Assembly: GCF_030433855.1 (NCBI RefSeq)
Contig: NZ_JARUXC010000001.1
Coordinates: forward strand, 186,001 to 250,000
Reading direction: 5' to 3'
DNA length: 64,000 nucleotides
Origin: Agreia sp. PsM10
GTDB taxonomy: Bacteria > Actinomycetota > Actinomycetes > Actinomycetales > Microbacteriaceae
Translations under genes and position numbers: made by a program
In this document: piece by piece, positions 52,387 through 61,874 of the stretch
How the letters are laid out: every line of letters starts with the position of its first letter
Position numbering within the stretch: the stretch's first letter is position 1
Notes under the pieces: model-generated
Told to the model about the DNA's origin: nothing
What the model saw: only the letters and a program-made list of their open reading frames with translations
Databases searched by the model: none

Positions 52387-53433
52387 ATGATTCGATTTGA
52401 TCACGTATCCCAGATTTACCGGGGGACCAAGAAGCCGGCGCTGAACCGCGTCGACCTCGAGATCCTCCGCGGTGAATTCGTCTTTCTTGTCGGTGCCTCG
52501 GGCTCCGGCAAGTCGAGCTTCCTGCGCCTCGTGCTGAAGGAGGACAAGCCCACGAGCGGCAGCATCCACGTGCTCGGCCAAGACCTGGGCACGATCTCGT
52601 CGCGCAAGGTTCCCTACTTCCGGCGCAACCTCGGAGTCGTCTTCCAGGACTTCCGACTGCTGCCGAACAAGAACGTCTTCGACAACGTGGCCTTCACGCT
52701 TCAGGTCATCGGCAAGTCGCGGGGCTTCATTCAGGAGGCCGTTCCCGACGTGCTCGCCATGGTGGGCCTCAACGAGAAGGCGAACCGCCTTCCGCACGAA
52801 CTCTCCGGCGGTGAGCAGCAGCGCGTGGCCATCGCCCGCGCCGTCGTGAACAAGCCCGCCATCCTGCTCGCCGACGAGCCGACCGGAAACCTCGACCCGC
52901 TCACCAGTGGCGGAATCATGCAGGTTCTTCAGCGCATCAACGCGGGCGGAACCACCGTGATCATGGCGACGCACGACAACGCCATCGTCGACCAGATGCA
53001 GCGTCGCGTGATCGAGCTCGTTCAGGGCGAGATCGTGCGCGACGAGCTGCAGGGCGGCTACGGCATGACGGCCGAGATCGCACTCCGCGACAGCGGAATG
53101 ACGGCCGAGATCGGCATCCCCGGACTGGTGCGCGGCAGCAGAGGACCGGGTGCGAGTGCTCCCACGTTCTCGACTCCGGTCGTGAACACCCAGGGCCCGT
53201 CCGCGACCGAGGCCCCCGCGCCTGCGGGCGCCCCGCCCACGGCATCCCGTGTGCCCGTCGGCGAGCCCGCGCAGGCCGCGCCCGTCGCATCCACGACCCC
53301 CGCCCCGGTGTCGGCCCGCCCCGACGCCGCCGACCCCGTGACCGATCAGCTCGGCCTCGCAGAGAAGCTCGGGCTGCGTGCCCCGGGCGAACGCATCGAC
53401 CCCCAGGACCAGAACGTAGGACCCACCTCGTGA
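52387..53433 (+). CDS. ftsE: Cell division ATP-binding protein FtsE with long C-terminal tail
   Basis: At 348 residues it is much longer than the usual ~220-230. Residues 1-220 are Fts[21 protein letters not shown], Walker [22 protein letters not shown]-loop [20 protein letters not shown], signature [20 protein letters not shown] and Walker [14 protein letters not shown]. The tail of about 125 residues starts with a repeated GMTAEI motif and is rich in Pro, Ala, Ser and Thr, so it is probably disordered. With FtsX it regulates peptidoglycan hydrolases at the septum. The stop overlaps ftsX (GTGA). Confidence 0.95.
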   Translation: MIRFDHVSQIYRGTKKPALNRVDLEILRGEFVFLVGASGSGKSSFLRLVLKEDKPTSGSIHVLGQDLGTISSRKVPYFRRNLGVVFQDFRLLPNKNVFDNVAFTLQVIGKSRGFIQEAVPDVLAMVGLNEKANRLPHELSGGEQQRVAIARAVVNKPAILLADEPTGNLDPLTSGGIMQVLQRINAGGTTVIMATHDNAIVDQMQRRVIELVQGEIVRDELQGGYGMTAEIALRDSGMTAEIGIPGLVRGSRGPGASAPTFSTPVVNTQGPSATEAPAPAGAPPTASRVPVGEPAQAAPVASTTPAPVSARPDAADPVTDQLGLAEKLGLRAPGERIDPQDQNVGPTS

Positions 53434-54344
53434 GAATCGGACTCATCTTCGGCGAGGTCGGCACCGGCCTTCGACGCAACGTCTCGATGGTCACCTCCGT
53501 CGTTCTCGTGACCTTCATCTCGCTCACGTTCGTGGGCACGGCGATTCTGCTGCAGATGCAGATCGGCCAGATGAAGAACTACTGGTACGACAAGGCGCAG
53601 GTCGCCGTCTACCTCTGCACCGCCACGGACTCGGGGGAGACCTGTGGCAATGGCGACGTGACCCAGGACCAGATCGACGCCGTTCAGGCGCAGCTCGACG
53701 GGCCGACCCTGTCGCCGTTCATCGACAAGTACTATTTCGAGAACCACGATCAGGCCTACGAGAACTTCCAGTCGCAGTTCAAGGGAAACCCGGTCACCGA
53801 CTACGTCACGCCCGACCTGCTTCCACAGACGTTCTGGGTCAACCTGAAAGACCCGACGCAATCGGCGGTGCTCGTCGAGAGCCTCTCGGGCTTCGCTGGC
53901 GTCGAGAGCGTCACCGACCAGCGCAGCTACCTCGAGCAGATCTTCACGGTGCTCAATGCGGCGAGTTACACCGCCATCGCCGTGGCTGCGATCATGCTGA
54001 TCGCGGCGGTTCTGCTCATCGCCACGACCATCCGACTGTCGGCCTTCTCACGCCGCAGGGAACTCGGAATCATGCGTCTCGTCGGGGCATCGAACAGGTT
54101 CATCCAGACACCGTTCATCATCGAGGGCGTGATCGCGTCGCTCATCGGCTCGGCACTTGCGGGCCTGGCGATCTGGGCCATCGTGAAGTTCTTCGTGCAG
54201 GGATGGCTGCTCAACCAGCTGCCGTTCACGTCGTTCGTCTCCACGGGCGATGCGCTGCTGGTGGCGCCGATTCTGATCGTCGTCGGGGCCGTGCTCGCGG
54301 CGCTGTCGGCCAAGTTCGCGATCACGCGCTACCTCAAGGTCTGA
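53430..54344 (+). CDS. ftsX: Cell division protein FtsX
   Basis: The 304-residue protein has the FtsX layout: an N-terminal TM helix after [20 protein letters not shown] and an extracytoplasmic domain (about 50-175, with a C-x6-C pair in [13 protein letters not shown]). Three C-terminal helices follow, including [20 protein letters not shown] between them. GTG start coupled to ftsE. It transmits ATPase state to a secreted cell-wall hydrolase. Confidence 0.95.
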   Translation: MRIGLIFGEVGTGLRRNVSMVTSVVLVTFISLTFVGTAILLQMQIGQMKNYWYDKAQVAVYLCTATDSGETCGNGDVTQDQIDAVQAQLDGPTLSPFIDKYYFENHDQAYENFQSQFKGNPVTDYVTPDLLPQTFWVNLKDPTQSAVLVESLSGFAGVESVTDQRSYLEQIFTVLNAASYTAIAVAAIMLIAAVLLIATTIRLSAFSRRRELGIMRLVGASNRFIQTPFIIEGVIASLIGSALAGLAIWAIVKFFVQGWLLNQLPFTSFVSTGDALLVAPILIVVGAVLAALSAKFAITRYLKV

Positions 54345-54371
54345 TCGCACCGGCGCGAGCGGCGCCGCCCA

Positions 54372-54424
54372 CGCCCGGGTCGACCGGGCGTATACTGGAC
54401 GGCTGCCGCACGCGAGGTGCGGCA
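54372..54424 (+). promoter_or_regulatory. smpB promoter and leader hairpins
   Basis: A stem CGCCCGG/CCGGGCG (54372-54390, loop GTCGA) follows ftsX and abuts a -10-like TATACT (54391-54396). A second stem TGCCGCAC/GTGCGGCA (54404-54424, loop GCGAG) would lie in the smpB leader, 12 bp before CAGGAG. The first may terminate ftsX transcription. The second may protect the transcript or regulate smpB. Confidence 0.45.
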
Positions 54425-54448
54425 CCTAAGAATCGTCAGGAGCGCAAC

Positions 54449-54925
54449 GTGCCCAAGGAGAGCGGTCAGAAGGTCGTCGCGACCAACCGCAAGGCTCGGC
54501 ACGACTACACCATCGAGTCGACGTACGAGGCCGGGATGGTCTTGAACGGCACCGAGGTGAAGTCGCTCCGCATGGGTCGAGCGTCACTGGTCGACGGCTA
54601 CGCCTTCATCGAGAACGGCGAGGCCTGGCTCGACGCCGTGCACATTCCCGAGTACACGCAGGGCACGTGGAACAACCATACGCCCCGTCGCAAGCGCAAG
54701 CTGCTGCTGCACAAGGAGCAGATCCTCAAGCTGCACAACAAGACCAAGGAGGGCGGCTACACGCTCATCCCGCTGCAGCTGTACTTCAGCGACGGCCGCG
54801 CCAAGGTCGAACTGGCCGTGGCCAAGGGAAAGCGCGAGTACGACAAGCGGCAGACGCTCCGCGAGCGTCAAGACAAGCGCGAGTCCGACAGGGCCATGTC
54901 GGCGAGGCGCAACCTCGGCGACTGA
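54449..54925 (+). CDS. smpB: SsrA-binding protein SmpB
   Basis: The 158-residue partner of tmRNA in trans-translation. Motifs: [74 protein letters not shown] and a C-terminal tail [20 protein letters not shown] that enters the ribosomal mRNA channel. GTG 54449 after CAGGAG. The ssrA gene lies 1.7 kb downstream on the same strand, separated by two minus-strand genes. Confidence 0.96.
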   Translation: MPKESGQKVVATNRKARHDYTIESTYEAGMVLNGTEVKSLRMGRASLVDGYAFIENGEAWLDAVHIPEYTQGTWNNHTPRRKRKLLLHKEQILKLHNKTKEGGYTLIPLQLYFSDGRAKVELAVAKGKREYDKRQTLRERQDKRESDRAMSARRNLGD

Positions 54926-54931
54926 CTTCGG

Positions 54932-55840
54932 TCACAGACGTATGGATGCGCCGGTCAGCTCTTCGGACAGCGCCCACAGGCGGGCGGCCACGGCGGGATC
55001 GCGTGACCATGCCTTGGCGGTGACCACACGCGGACGGCCCTTCAGCTGCTGCCAGCCGGCCGGACCCACGTATTCGCCTCCGCGCAGGTAGTCGTCGGTC
55101 GCGGCCATCACGATGGGCAGTGCCCCGGCGTCCTTGCCCTGGGCGAACGAGCCGAACACGGTCCGTACGATCGCAGCGGTGCTGCCATCCGGCGTGACGC
55201 CCGGGCGCGCCGGGGTCAGCTCGTCGACCGCGAATCCCGGATGCGCGACGATGCTGCGAGTGTCGTGTCCGGCGGCGCGCAGCCGACGATCGAGCTCGAA
55301 CGCGAAGGTCATCACGGCCAGCTTCGATCTGCTGTAGCTGCGGAAGCTACGGAACCGCTCCGGGGTGTCGTGCGGCTCGAAATCGAGGGCGTGGAAACGG
55401 TGGCTGATGCTGCCGAGGTGCACGATCCGCGACGCGGGAGTCGCGAGCAGAGACGGCAGAAGCCCGGCGATCAGGCCGAAGTGGCCGAGGTGGTTGGTGC
55501 CGAACATGCTCTCGAATCCGTCGGCGGTCACGGAATCCGCGGTGCCCGAGGTGATGCCCCCGTTCGCGACCAGCACGTCGATGGCGGGCAGCCGCGAGAG
55601 TTCGGCGGATGCCCGAGCCACACTCGAGAGATCGGCCAGATCGAGCAGCACGAACGACGGCGCCTGGATGTCGGGGACCTCGCGCCGCAGGGACGTGATG
55701 GCGGCGCCGGCCTTGGCCTCGTTGCGCCCGGCGATGACGATGCGAGCACCCCTCCGGGCGAGCTGTTCGGCCGTGAAGTAGCCGAGCCCTGCGTTGCCGC
55801 CGGTGATGACGATCGTGCGGTCGATCAGATCGCGGTTCAT
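54932..55840 (-). CDS. SDR family oxidoreductase (retinol dehydrogenase-like)
   Basis: The 302-residue short-chain dehydrogenase has a nucleotide-binding site VITGGNAGLGYFTAEQLARR (TGxxxGxG), VLLDLADLSSVARA, VLVANGGI (NAG-like, with NG), a catalytic Ser in HLGSISHRFH and YxxxK in SYSRSKLAVM. The downstream AHPGFAVDEL segment fits the WW-domain/retinol-dehydrogenase-like subgroup. Its ATG overlaps the SIMPL gene stop (ATGA). It is convergent with smpB, 6 bp apart. The substrate is unknown. Confidence 0.88.
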   Translation of the reverse strand: MNRDLIDRTIVITGGNAGLGYFTAEQLARRGARIVIAGRNEAKAGAAITSLRREVPDIQAPSFVLLDLADLSSVARASAELSRLPAIDVLVANGGITSGTADSVTADGFESMFGTNHLGHFGLIAGLLPSLLATPASRIVHLGSISHRFHALDFEPHDTPERFRSFRSYSRSKLAVMTFAFELDRRLRAAGHDTRSIVAHPGFAVDELTPARPGVTPDGSTAAIVRTVFGSFAQGKDAGALPIVMAATDDYLRGGEYVGPAGWQQLKGRPRVVTAKAWSRDPAVAARLWALSEELTGASIRL

Positions 55841-56514
55841 GCGGACGCGGCGAAACGGGCCTCGACCGAGGCACTGATGACGACGTCGGCGGGCGTCAGG
55901 TCGAGGGGTCCGGATGCGCTGGCCTTGGCCATGTCGTGCGAGGCGAAGCGCGCGACGCCGACGGGCGAGGAGCCGCCTCCGCCGTCTCCGAGCATGCCGG
56001 GATCGGCCACGGCGAGGGGCCGGAGTGCGGACAGTCCGAGTGCCTCGGCGTAATTCTGGGCCTTCGACCGGGCGCTGACGATCGCGTTCTTCTGAACGTC
56101 GGACTCCAGGGCGATGCGCGTCGCTGTGGTGAGAGCCCAGTCGATCGAGGTCACGGTCACGCCGTCGCGGAACGCGATGGAATCGATCCACGTCGCCAGC
56201 GCCGAGAAGTCGCGGAATCGGGCTCGCACTGTGGTGGTCGCGTGATAAACGGGCGGAAGCTGCACGCCGTCCTGGTTCCAGGGGCGCTGGCCCCATACGC
56301 TCACCTGGTCGGCGCTCCAGCGCGTCACGGCGTCTGCTACGGGATCGCGGAGGGCCCGCAGGCTCTCCGACGTCTCGGCATGAAGCTGCCTCGTCTGTTC
56401 GAACACGCTCTGGCGTTCCGGTCCCTCGAAGCCGAGAGCGAGCTGCACGACGGCCCGCTCGGGGGAATGGTACGTGTCTGCGTACCCGGCCACGGTGATG
56501 ATGGTCTCGCTCAT
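55837..56514 (-). CDS. SIMPL (DUF541) domain-containing protein
   Basis: The 225-residue protein starts SETIITVAGYADTYHSPERA, then FEQTRQLHAETSESLRAL, typical of DUF541/SIMPL proteins with a repeating strand-helix pattern. Later YHATTTVRARFRDFSALATW, DWALTTATRIALESDVQKNA and ARSKAQNYAEALGL fit the family. A Gly stretch (GMLGDGGGGSSP) and the PADVVISASVEARF end strand follow. No signal peptide is seen, unlike many homologues. ATG 56514 is preferred to an upstream in-frame start. Family function is unclear. Confidence 0.82.
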   Translation of the reverse strand: MSETIITVAGYADTYHSPERAVVQLALGFEGPERQSVFEQTRQLHAETSESLRALRDPVADAVTRWSADQVSVWGQRPWNQDGVQLPPVYHATTTVRARFRDFSALATWIDSIAFRDGVTVTSIDWALTTATRIALESDVQKNAIVSARSKAQNYAEALGLSALRPLAVADPGMLGDGGGGSSPVGVARFASHDMAKASASGPLDLTPADVVISASVEARFAASA

Positions 56515-56650
56515 GGGTCTCACCCTATCCGCGACCTAAAGAAGGCCCGCAGTGGCCATTGCCGTTTTTCTGTCGTAGAATTGGGGGCTGCATCCTTTCG
56601 GATGCCTGTGCGCAACACACAACTCAACAGTGCGTGATAGTGACCCGCTT

Positions 56651-57047
56651 GGGGATGATCGGTTTCGACATTGCCTGCGAAACTGCGAGAAGCGGGTCGA
56701 GGATTCAGGGTTATCTCGTTAACGATCTCTGAAAAACAATAAGTGCCAAATCAAACCGCACTGTCTCTGCTCAGGCAGACTTCGCCCTCGCGGCGTAGTT
56801 CTCTTCTAGGCACTAAATAGAGACCGTCAGTCCGGGAATGCTCTCTACCCGGGTTCTGGCGACATTCAGAGAGATTGCTTCCGCGTTACGCCTGAGGGCG
56901 CGGAGGGACTTGCACTCGGGCTGGGCCCGTCGAGCTAGATGCCTGTAGCAAAGCTCGGGGCCGAGTAGAACGACTCAACAGGATACGCCCGTAGAAGGCG
57001 CAGAATCACAGCAGTGGACCGGGGTTCAATTCCCCGCATCTCCACCA
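56651..57047 (+). ncRNA. ssrA: Transfer-messenger RNA
   Basis: The 397-nt tmRNA has 5' GGGGATGATCGGTTTCGACA and 3' GGGGTTCAATTCCCCGCATC followed by TCCACCA. The ends pair as an acceptor stem and CCA is encoded. The tag frame runs from GCC 56745 to TAG 56798 and encodes AKSNRTVSAQADFALAA, with the usual ALAA end that targets products to ClpXP. GATAGT at 56636-56641 is a likely -10. A perfect hairpin GCATCC/GGATGC lies further upstream (56590-56605). It works with SmpB at 54449. Confidence 0.96.
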
Positions 57048-57082
57048 TCTGAGGTCACTGTCACGCACTGTTCTGTTGCCCC

Positions 57083-57132
57083 CCTCGACAGGCTCAGGGA
57101 ACGGGGTCTCCGTTCGCTGAGCCTGTCGAAGC
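57083..57132. repeat. REP-like palindrome between ssrA and glutamine synthetase
   Basis: Two arms of about 21 bp (CTCGACAGGCTCAGGGAACGG and its near complement CCGTTCGCTGAGCCTGTCGA) flank a 5-6-bp loop. The GACAGGCTCAG palindrome is a dispersed element in many actinobacterial genomes, by recollection. It sits between two convergent genes and may serve as a two-way terminator. Confidence 0.7.
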
Positions 57133-57140
57133 GGCTCCAG

Positions 57141-59318
57141 CTACAGCACGAAGAGCATTTCCTGGTAGGTCGGCAGCGGCCACAGGTCGTCGGCCACGAT
57201 GTCCTCGAGCGTGTCGGCGGCGGCGCGCACCGCGTCCATGGCGGGCAGAAGGGCGTCGCGGGCGTGCTCCGCCTCGGCGAGTGCCTCGTGACCGGTGTCG
57301 ACGGCCAATGCCTGCTTGAGCGTGGACAGGGCGCTGCGCAGCTCGGCGAGTGGCGTCGACACCTCATCGAGGGCCGCCGTATCGGCATCCACTCCGGCAG
57401 CCTTGAGCGCTCCGATGTTCACGGCGAGCTCCGTCTGGTGACGCACGGCCGCCGGCAGCACGGCGGTGGCACCGATCTCTAGGGCCAGGCGCGCCTCGAC
57501 GCCGATGGTGAGGGCGTACTGCTCCAGCCCGATCTCATAGCGGCTGTGCATCTCGCGGTGGTTGAAGACCCGGTACTTCTCGAACAGCTCCATTGCCTCC
57601 TCCGTGATGAGCTCGGGGAGGGCGTCGAGCGTCGTGCGCAGATTGGCGAGGCCGCGCTTCTCGGCCTCGATCGGCCATGCATCGGCGTAGCCGTCGCCGT
57701 TGAAGACGACCGCCCCGTGCTCGGTGATGATCTGCGTGAGCAGGGTCTGAACGGCGGAGTCGAAGTCTTCTCCCGCAGCCGTGGCGGCTTCGAGCTCTGT
57801 GGCGATGAAGTCGAGCGAGTCGGCCATGATCGTGTTGATGGTGGTCATCGGCCCTGCGACCGACTGCATGGAACCCGGGGCGCGGAACTCGAAGCGGTTT
57901 CCGGTGAAGGCGAACGGGCTCGTGCGGTTGCGGTCGCCGGGGTCGGTGGGCAGCACGGGCAGCGTGTCGACGCCGATCTGCATGCGCCCCTTGCCCTTGG
58001 ACGACGTCGCAGGGCCCTTCGCCAGCTGCTCGAAGACGTCGGCCAGCTGGTCGCCGAGGAAGATCGAGATGATCGCCGGGGGAGCTTCGTTCGCACCGAG
58101 GCGGTGGTCGTTGGTCGCCGAGGCGACGGATGCGCGCAGCAGACCGGAGTACTTGTGCACGGCGCGGATGACCGCGGCGCAGAACACCAGGAACTGCGCG
58201 TTGTCGTGGGGCGTGTCGCCGGGAACGAGCAGGCTGCCCAGCTCCGAGTTGCCGAGCGAGAAGTTGACGTGCTTGCCCGATCCGTTGACGCCCTGGAACG
58301 GCTTCTCATGGAACAGGCACTCCATGCCGTGCTTCTTGGCGATCGTCTTGAACGTCGTCATCAGGAGCTGCTGGTGGTCGGCCGCGATGTTGCCTCGCTC
58401 GAACATGGGAGCGATCTCGAACTGGCCCGGAGCGACCTCGTTGTGGCGGGTCTTGGCAGGGATGCCGAGCTTGAACAGCTCACGCTCCGTGTCCATCATG
58501 AATCCGAGCACGCGCTCGGGAATGGCGCCGAAGTAGTGGTCGTCGAACTCCTGGCCCTTCGGCGGCTTCGAACCGAACAGGGTGCGACCGGCGTTGATCA
58601 GGTCGGGCCGGGCGAGGAAGAAGTGCCGGTCGACCAGGAAATACTCCTGCTCCGGCCCGCAGAACGACACGACGTGCTTCGGGTTGGTGTGCCCGAACAG
58701 CTTCAGGATGCGCTCGGCGTGTTCGCCCATCGCCTGCTGCGAGCGAAGGAGGGGCGTCTTGTGGTCGAGGGCCTCGCCGGTCATCGAGACGAAGACGGTG
58801 GGGATGCAGAGCGTGTTGCCGTTCGGATTCTCGAGCACGTACGCGGGACTCGTGACGTCCCAGCCCGTGTAGCCACGAGCCTCGAACGTGTTGCGCAAGC
58901 CGCCGTTCGGGAAGCTGGACGCATCCGGTTCGCCCTGCGTGAGTGTCTTGCCCGCGAACTCGGCGAGGGCCGTGCCGTCGCCGACCGGCTCGAGGAAGCT
59001 GTCGTGCTTCTCGGCGGTGAGACCGGTCAGCGGGTAGAAGACGTGCGCGTAGTGCGTCGCGCCCTTCTCGAGGGCCCAGTCCTTCATGGCGGAGGCAACG
59101 GCGTCGGCGACCAGCGGGTCGAGCATGGCGCCGTGGTCGATGGTGGCCATGACCGACTTGTAGACCGACTTCGGAAGGCGCTTCTGCATCACGATCTGGT
59201 TGAAGACGTTCTCGCCGAACACCTCTCCGGGGGTCTCGGTCGCTGTGAAGCTGACGGCGGGCGGCACGTAGGCCTCGACGTCTCTGATGGCCTGCAGACG
59301 GACAGTGTTTCCGGTCAT
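57141..59318 (-). CDS. Glutamine synthetase type III
   Basis: The 725-residue GSIII (GlnN type) is much larger than GSI (~450-475). Motifs: [50 protein letters not shown], catalytic [51 protein letters not shown] (NGSGxHxN) and [11 protein letters not shown]. It makes glutamine from glutamate and ammonia with ATP. ATG 59318. A GlnR-type box 84 bp upstream suggests nitrogen control. GSI is expected elsewhere in the genome. Confidence 0.95.
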   Translation of the reverse strand: MTGNTVRLQAIRDVEAYVPPAVSFTATETPGEVFGENVFNQIVMQKRLPKSVYKSVMATIDHGAMLDPLVADAVASAMKDWALEKGATHYAHVFYPLTGLTAEKHDSFLEPVGDGTALAEFAGKTLTQGEPDASSFPNGGLRNTFEARGYTGWDVTSPAYVLENPNGNTLCIPTVFVSMTGEALDHKTPLLRSQQAMGEHAERILKLFGHTNPKHVVSFCGPEQEYFLVDRHFFLARPDLINAGRTLFGSKPPKGQEFDDHYFGAIPERVLGFMMDTERELFKLGIPAKTRHNEVAPGQFEIAPMFERGNIAADHQQLLMTTFKTIAKKHGMECLFHEKPFQGVNGSGKHVNFSLGNSELGSLLVPGDTPHDNAQFLVFCAAVIRAVHKYSGLLRASVASATNDHRLGANEAPPAIISIFLGDQLADVFEQLAKGPATSSKGKGRMQIGVDTLPVLPTDPGDRNRTSPFAFTGNRFEFRAPGSMQSVAGPMTTINTIMADSLDFIATELEAATAAGEDFDSAVQTLLTQIITEHGAVVFNGDGYADAWPIEAEKRGLANLRTTLDALPELITEEAMELFEKYRVFNHREMHSRYEIGLEQYALTIGVEARLALEIGATAVLPAAVRHQTELAVNIGALKAAGVDADTAALDEVSTPLAELRSALSTLKQALAVDTGHEALAEAEHARDALLPAMDAVRAAADTLEDIVADDLWPLPTYQEMLFVL

Positions 59319-59401
59319 TCTTACTCCCTCGTGACGGCGCCCGACCGCGGATCGATGCGGAACCCGGTGGCGCCACGATAGGAGACTCGTGTGGCGGGGG
59401 T

Positions 59402-59417
59402 GTTTCACCTGTGTGAC
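59402..59417 (-). promoter_or_regulatory. GlnR-type binding box upstream of glutamine synthetase III
   Basis: On the minus strand the sequence reads GTCAC-ACAGGT-GAAAC, an exact fit to the actinomycete GlnR box gTnAc-n6-GaAAc. It lies 84-99 bp upstream of the GSIII start codon. A run of seven A on the minus strand lies just upstream (59425-59432), like an UP element. A hairpin GGGTGT/ACACCC overlaps the box. Confidence 0.6.
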
Positions 59418-59473
59418 ACCCGTGGTTTTTTTCGATGCGACGTGAGGAGTAGTGCAGCAGACCGGCCGCGGTG

Positions 59474-60205
59474 TCAGTGGTGGCGCAGCCCCATCGAGAG
59501 CGGTATCGCGTGTCGCTGTCCGCCCGAGTGCACGACGTCGCCGTCGACGACGGTCAGCTGTGTGCGGTGCTGCTGGAGCGCCCGCGTCACTGCAGATGCC
59601 CGGTGGTCGAGGTCGAACCACTCCACATCGGAGCCGGGTTCGGAGACGATCTCGGCGAACGGCGTAGCCGTCAGGCGGCTCGCGGCCAGGACGGCCTCGT
59701 GGATTCGCACGTGATCGGGATGCCCGTAGCCACCGCCGTGGTCGTAGCTGACGATCAGGTCGGGATCGAGCCGCTCGATGAGCGCCGTCACGTCGCCGAC
59801 GACCTGCTCGAGGGGCGCGAGCGCCAGCGCACCGGGTTCGACATCGGCGGCGGGACCGGCGAGTCCGGGCTCGATCCACGACATTCCCGAATCCCGATAG
59901 CGCACGGCCGGGTGCCCCGGGGTTCGCGCCGGGGCGGTGCCCAGCCAGTATCGCTCGGAGATGCCCAGCGAGTCGGCCGCGCGGCGCAGCTCGGTCTCGC
60001 GCAGCGCGCTCAGGCCGTCCGCATCCACCGCGTGATCGAGCGATCCCTCGACGATCTCGCCGCGCTCGCCACGCGTGGCCGTGAGCAGGCTCACCCGCAC
60101 GCCCCGATCGACCAGCTCGGCGATCAGGGCGCCGGTGGCGAGGGTCTCGTCGTCGGGATGCGCGTGCACGAAGAGCGCGCTGTGCACGCCGTCGAGCAGG
60201 CTCAC
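59474..60205 (-). CDS. PIG-L family deacetylase (MshB-like)
   Basis: The 243-residue LmbE/PIG-L zinc deacetylase has [20 protein letters not shown] (AHPDDE, Zn ligands and catalytic Asp) and [13 protein letters not shown]. Later [20 protein letters not shown] carries the third Zn ligand. Members remove N-acetyl groups from GlcNAc-linked molecules (MshB, PIG-L, Mca). GTG 60205 overlaps the stop of the GT4 gene (GTGA), so the two should act on one molecule, possibly a mycothiol-like or other GlcNAc conjugate. Confidence 0.88.
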   Translation of the reverse strand: MSLLDGVHSALFVHAHPDDETLATGALIAELVDRGVRVSLLTATRGERGEIVEGSLDHAVDADGLSALRETELRRAADSLGISERYWLGTAPARTPGHPAVRYRDSGMSWIEPGLAGPAADVEPGALALAPLEQVVGDVTALIERLDPDLIVSYDHGGGYGHPDHVRIHEAVLAASRLTATPFAEIVSEPGSDVEWFDLDHRASAVTRALQQHRTQLTVVDGDVVHSGGQRHAIPLSMGLRHH

Positions 60206-61401
60206 GCGACGGCGACGGACGAGACGAGACCCGTGTAGACGCCGAGGAGCGCGTCGGCCGAGCGTGCCCAGCTGAGGGTCTCGGCACGTTCGCGAGCCCT
60301 CGAGGACAGCTCGTCCGCCTGCTCGCCATCCGAGAGCAGGCGGACGATCGCATCGGCCCACACGGCGGGATCGCGCGAATCGAGCACGATGCCGGTCACT
60401 CCGTCGACGACAGCCTCGCGCAGACCGCCTGAGGCGGCCGCTACGACGGGAACGCGGCTCGCTGCCGCCTCGAGCGCGACGAGGCCGTAGGTCTCGGAGT
60501 GGGAGGGGATGAGAACGACGCGGGCCCCGCGCAGCAGTTCGGCCAGCGCCTGCCGGGATTGCGGACCGATGAAGTGCACGGACTCTGCAACGCCGCGTGA
60601 GCGCGCGAGCCGTGAGAGCTCGTCGATGTAGCCGTCGAAGTCGGCCGACGCATCGCCCGAGATCACCAGCTCGGGTCGGATGCTCCCAGGAACCGCAGCG
60701 ATCGCCTCGATCGCGAGGTCGAGGCCCTTGAGCGGCTGCAGCCGGGCAGCGACGACAGCGTAGGGTCTGCGGGGCTCGTGCGACCCGAGAGTCGGTGCCG
60801 CCGGGGCGAACAGCTCGCTGTCGACGCCGGGGGAGACGACGGTGATGCGCTCAGGCGACCCGCCGAGACGCGTCTCGATCGTGTGGGCTTCGGCCTCGCT
60901 GATCGCGATCAGGGCATCGGACTCGCGCGCGAGCCACGATTCGCCGGCCATGCGCCCGGGCGACTCAGCACGCTCTCCGTCGGAGAGAGGCGTCGAATCG
61001 TCGGCCGCGATGCTGTGGAAACTCTGGACGTGGGGGATGCCGCGGGCGCGCGCGACAGGCAGGGCGGCCATGCCCGAGAACCAGTGGTGCGAGTGAAAGA
61101 CGTCGTACGGTCCGAGCGCGCGCAGGGCCTCGCCGAATTCGGCGATGTAGAGCTCGTGGTCGCCCTTGGCCAGCGGATGCGCGGGGCCGGCATCGACGAA
61201 TCGCAGGCGTAGTCGATCGCCGAAGCTCAGAACGGCCGGACCGCTCGGCGTGGACCGTCGCGTGATGATCTCGACATCGTGTCCGCGCGACGCGAGGGCC
61301 TGCGCCTGGTGCAGCACCACGACGTTCATGCCCCCGGCGTCGCCCGAGCCCGGCTCGTCGGCCGGCGATGTGTGGAGGCAGACGAGAGCTATTCGCAGCA
61401 C
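60202..61401 (-). CDS. Glycosyltransferase family 4 (MshA-like)
   Basis: The 399-residue GT-B enzyme. The N-terminus [21 protein letters not shown] and [20 protein letters not shown] closely follows D-inositol-3-phosphate glycosyltransferase Msh[56 protein letters not shown] and the EX7E motif [20 protein letters not shown] follow. GTG start right after the preceding stop (61402). Coupling to a PIG-L deacetylase mirrors the two first steps of mycothiol synthesis, but the acceptor is unproven. Confidence 0.85.
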   Translation of the reverse strand: MLRIALVCLHTSPADEPGSGDAGGMNVVVLHQAQALASRGHDVEIITRRSTPSGPAVLSFGDRLRLRFVDAGPAHPLAKGDHELYIAEFGEALRALGPYDVFHSHHWFSGMAALPVARARGIPHVQSFHSIAADDSTPLSDGERAESPGRMAGESWLARESDALIAISEAEAHTIETRLGGSPERITVVSPGVDSELFAPAAPTLGSHEPRRPYAVVAARLQPLKGLDLAIEAIAAVPGSIRPELVISGDASADFDGYIDELSRLARSRGVAESVHFIGPQSRQALAELLRGARVVLIPSHSETYGLVALEAAASRVPVVAAASGGLREAVVDGVTGIVLDSRDPAVWADAIVRLLSDGEQADELSSRARERAETLSWARSADALLGVYTGLVSSVAVA

Positions 61402-61806
61402 TTAGACGAACACTCGGTAACCGTTGACGAACTTGTTGACCGGGGCGAGAAGGGCGACAAGTGGAACGAACATGCGCAGCAGGTAGACGATGACCGTGAC
61501 CTGGCCTAGGTCGGCGAGAGCGAAGAGGCCGAGCGCGACGGCGCCCCAGCCGAGTGCGATCACGAGCGAGCGTCGGGTGGCGAGGAACGGTGCCGCCGTG
61601 CCGAGCGAGGCGAAGACGATTCCCGCATCGGCCACGAAGCCGCGGAGCCCGGGCTCCTCGAACTGGCCGACGAGGACCCAGAGCACGATGGCGATGGCCC
61701 AGAAGAGTACGAACAGGCCGCCACCGAGGGGCTTCGTCAGGTGTTTGGCCGGGGCGGATGTCTGGGCCGGGGCGGAAGTGGTGACCGGCGCGGAATGGGT
61801 CGTCAT
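61402..61806 (-). CDS. Hypothetical membrane protein with four helices
   Basis: The 134-residue protein has a Thr/Ala/Pro-rich N-terminus (MTTHSAPVTTSAPAQTSAPA), then four hydrophobic helices: GLFVLFWAIAIVLWVLVG, GFVADAGIVFASLGTAAPFL, LVIALGWGAVALGLFALAD and VTVIVYLLRMFVPLVALLAP. It ends VNKFVNGYRVFV. It is first in the three-gene minus-strand operon with the GT4 and PIG-L genes, with no gap to the GT4. Function unknown. Confidence 0.7.
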   Translation of the reverse strand: MTTHSAPVTTSAPAQTSAPAKHLTKPLGGGLFVLFWAIAIVLWVLVGQFEEPGLRGFVADAGIVFASLGTAAPFLATRRSLVIALGWGAVALGLFALADLGQVTVIVYLLRMFVPLVALLAPVNKFVNGYRVFV

Positions 61807-61874
61807 GACTCAAATTCTAGCCCGGGGCGTCGGACTCTGTGGACGGTGTCAGGGGCCGGTGCGAAGCTCGATCC

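Noticed and set aside
59398-59432. Rho-independent terminator on the plus strand (hairpin plus T-run)
   Set aside because: No plus-strand gene ends here; the same bases read on the minus strand form the GlnR-type box and an A-tract, which fits the GSIII promoter better.
59319-60353. Upstream extension of the glutamine synthetase III frame
   Set aside because: It runs through the PIG-L gene in a shadow frame; GSIII homology starts at ATG 59318.
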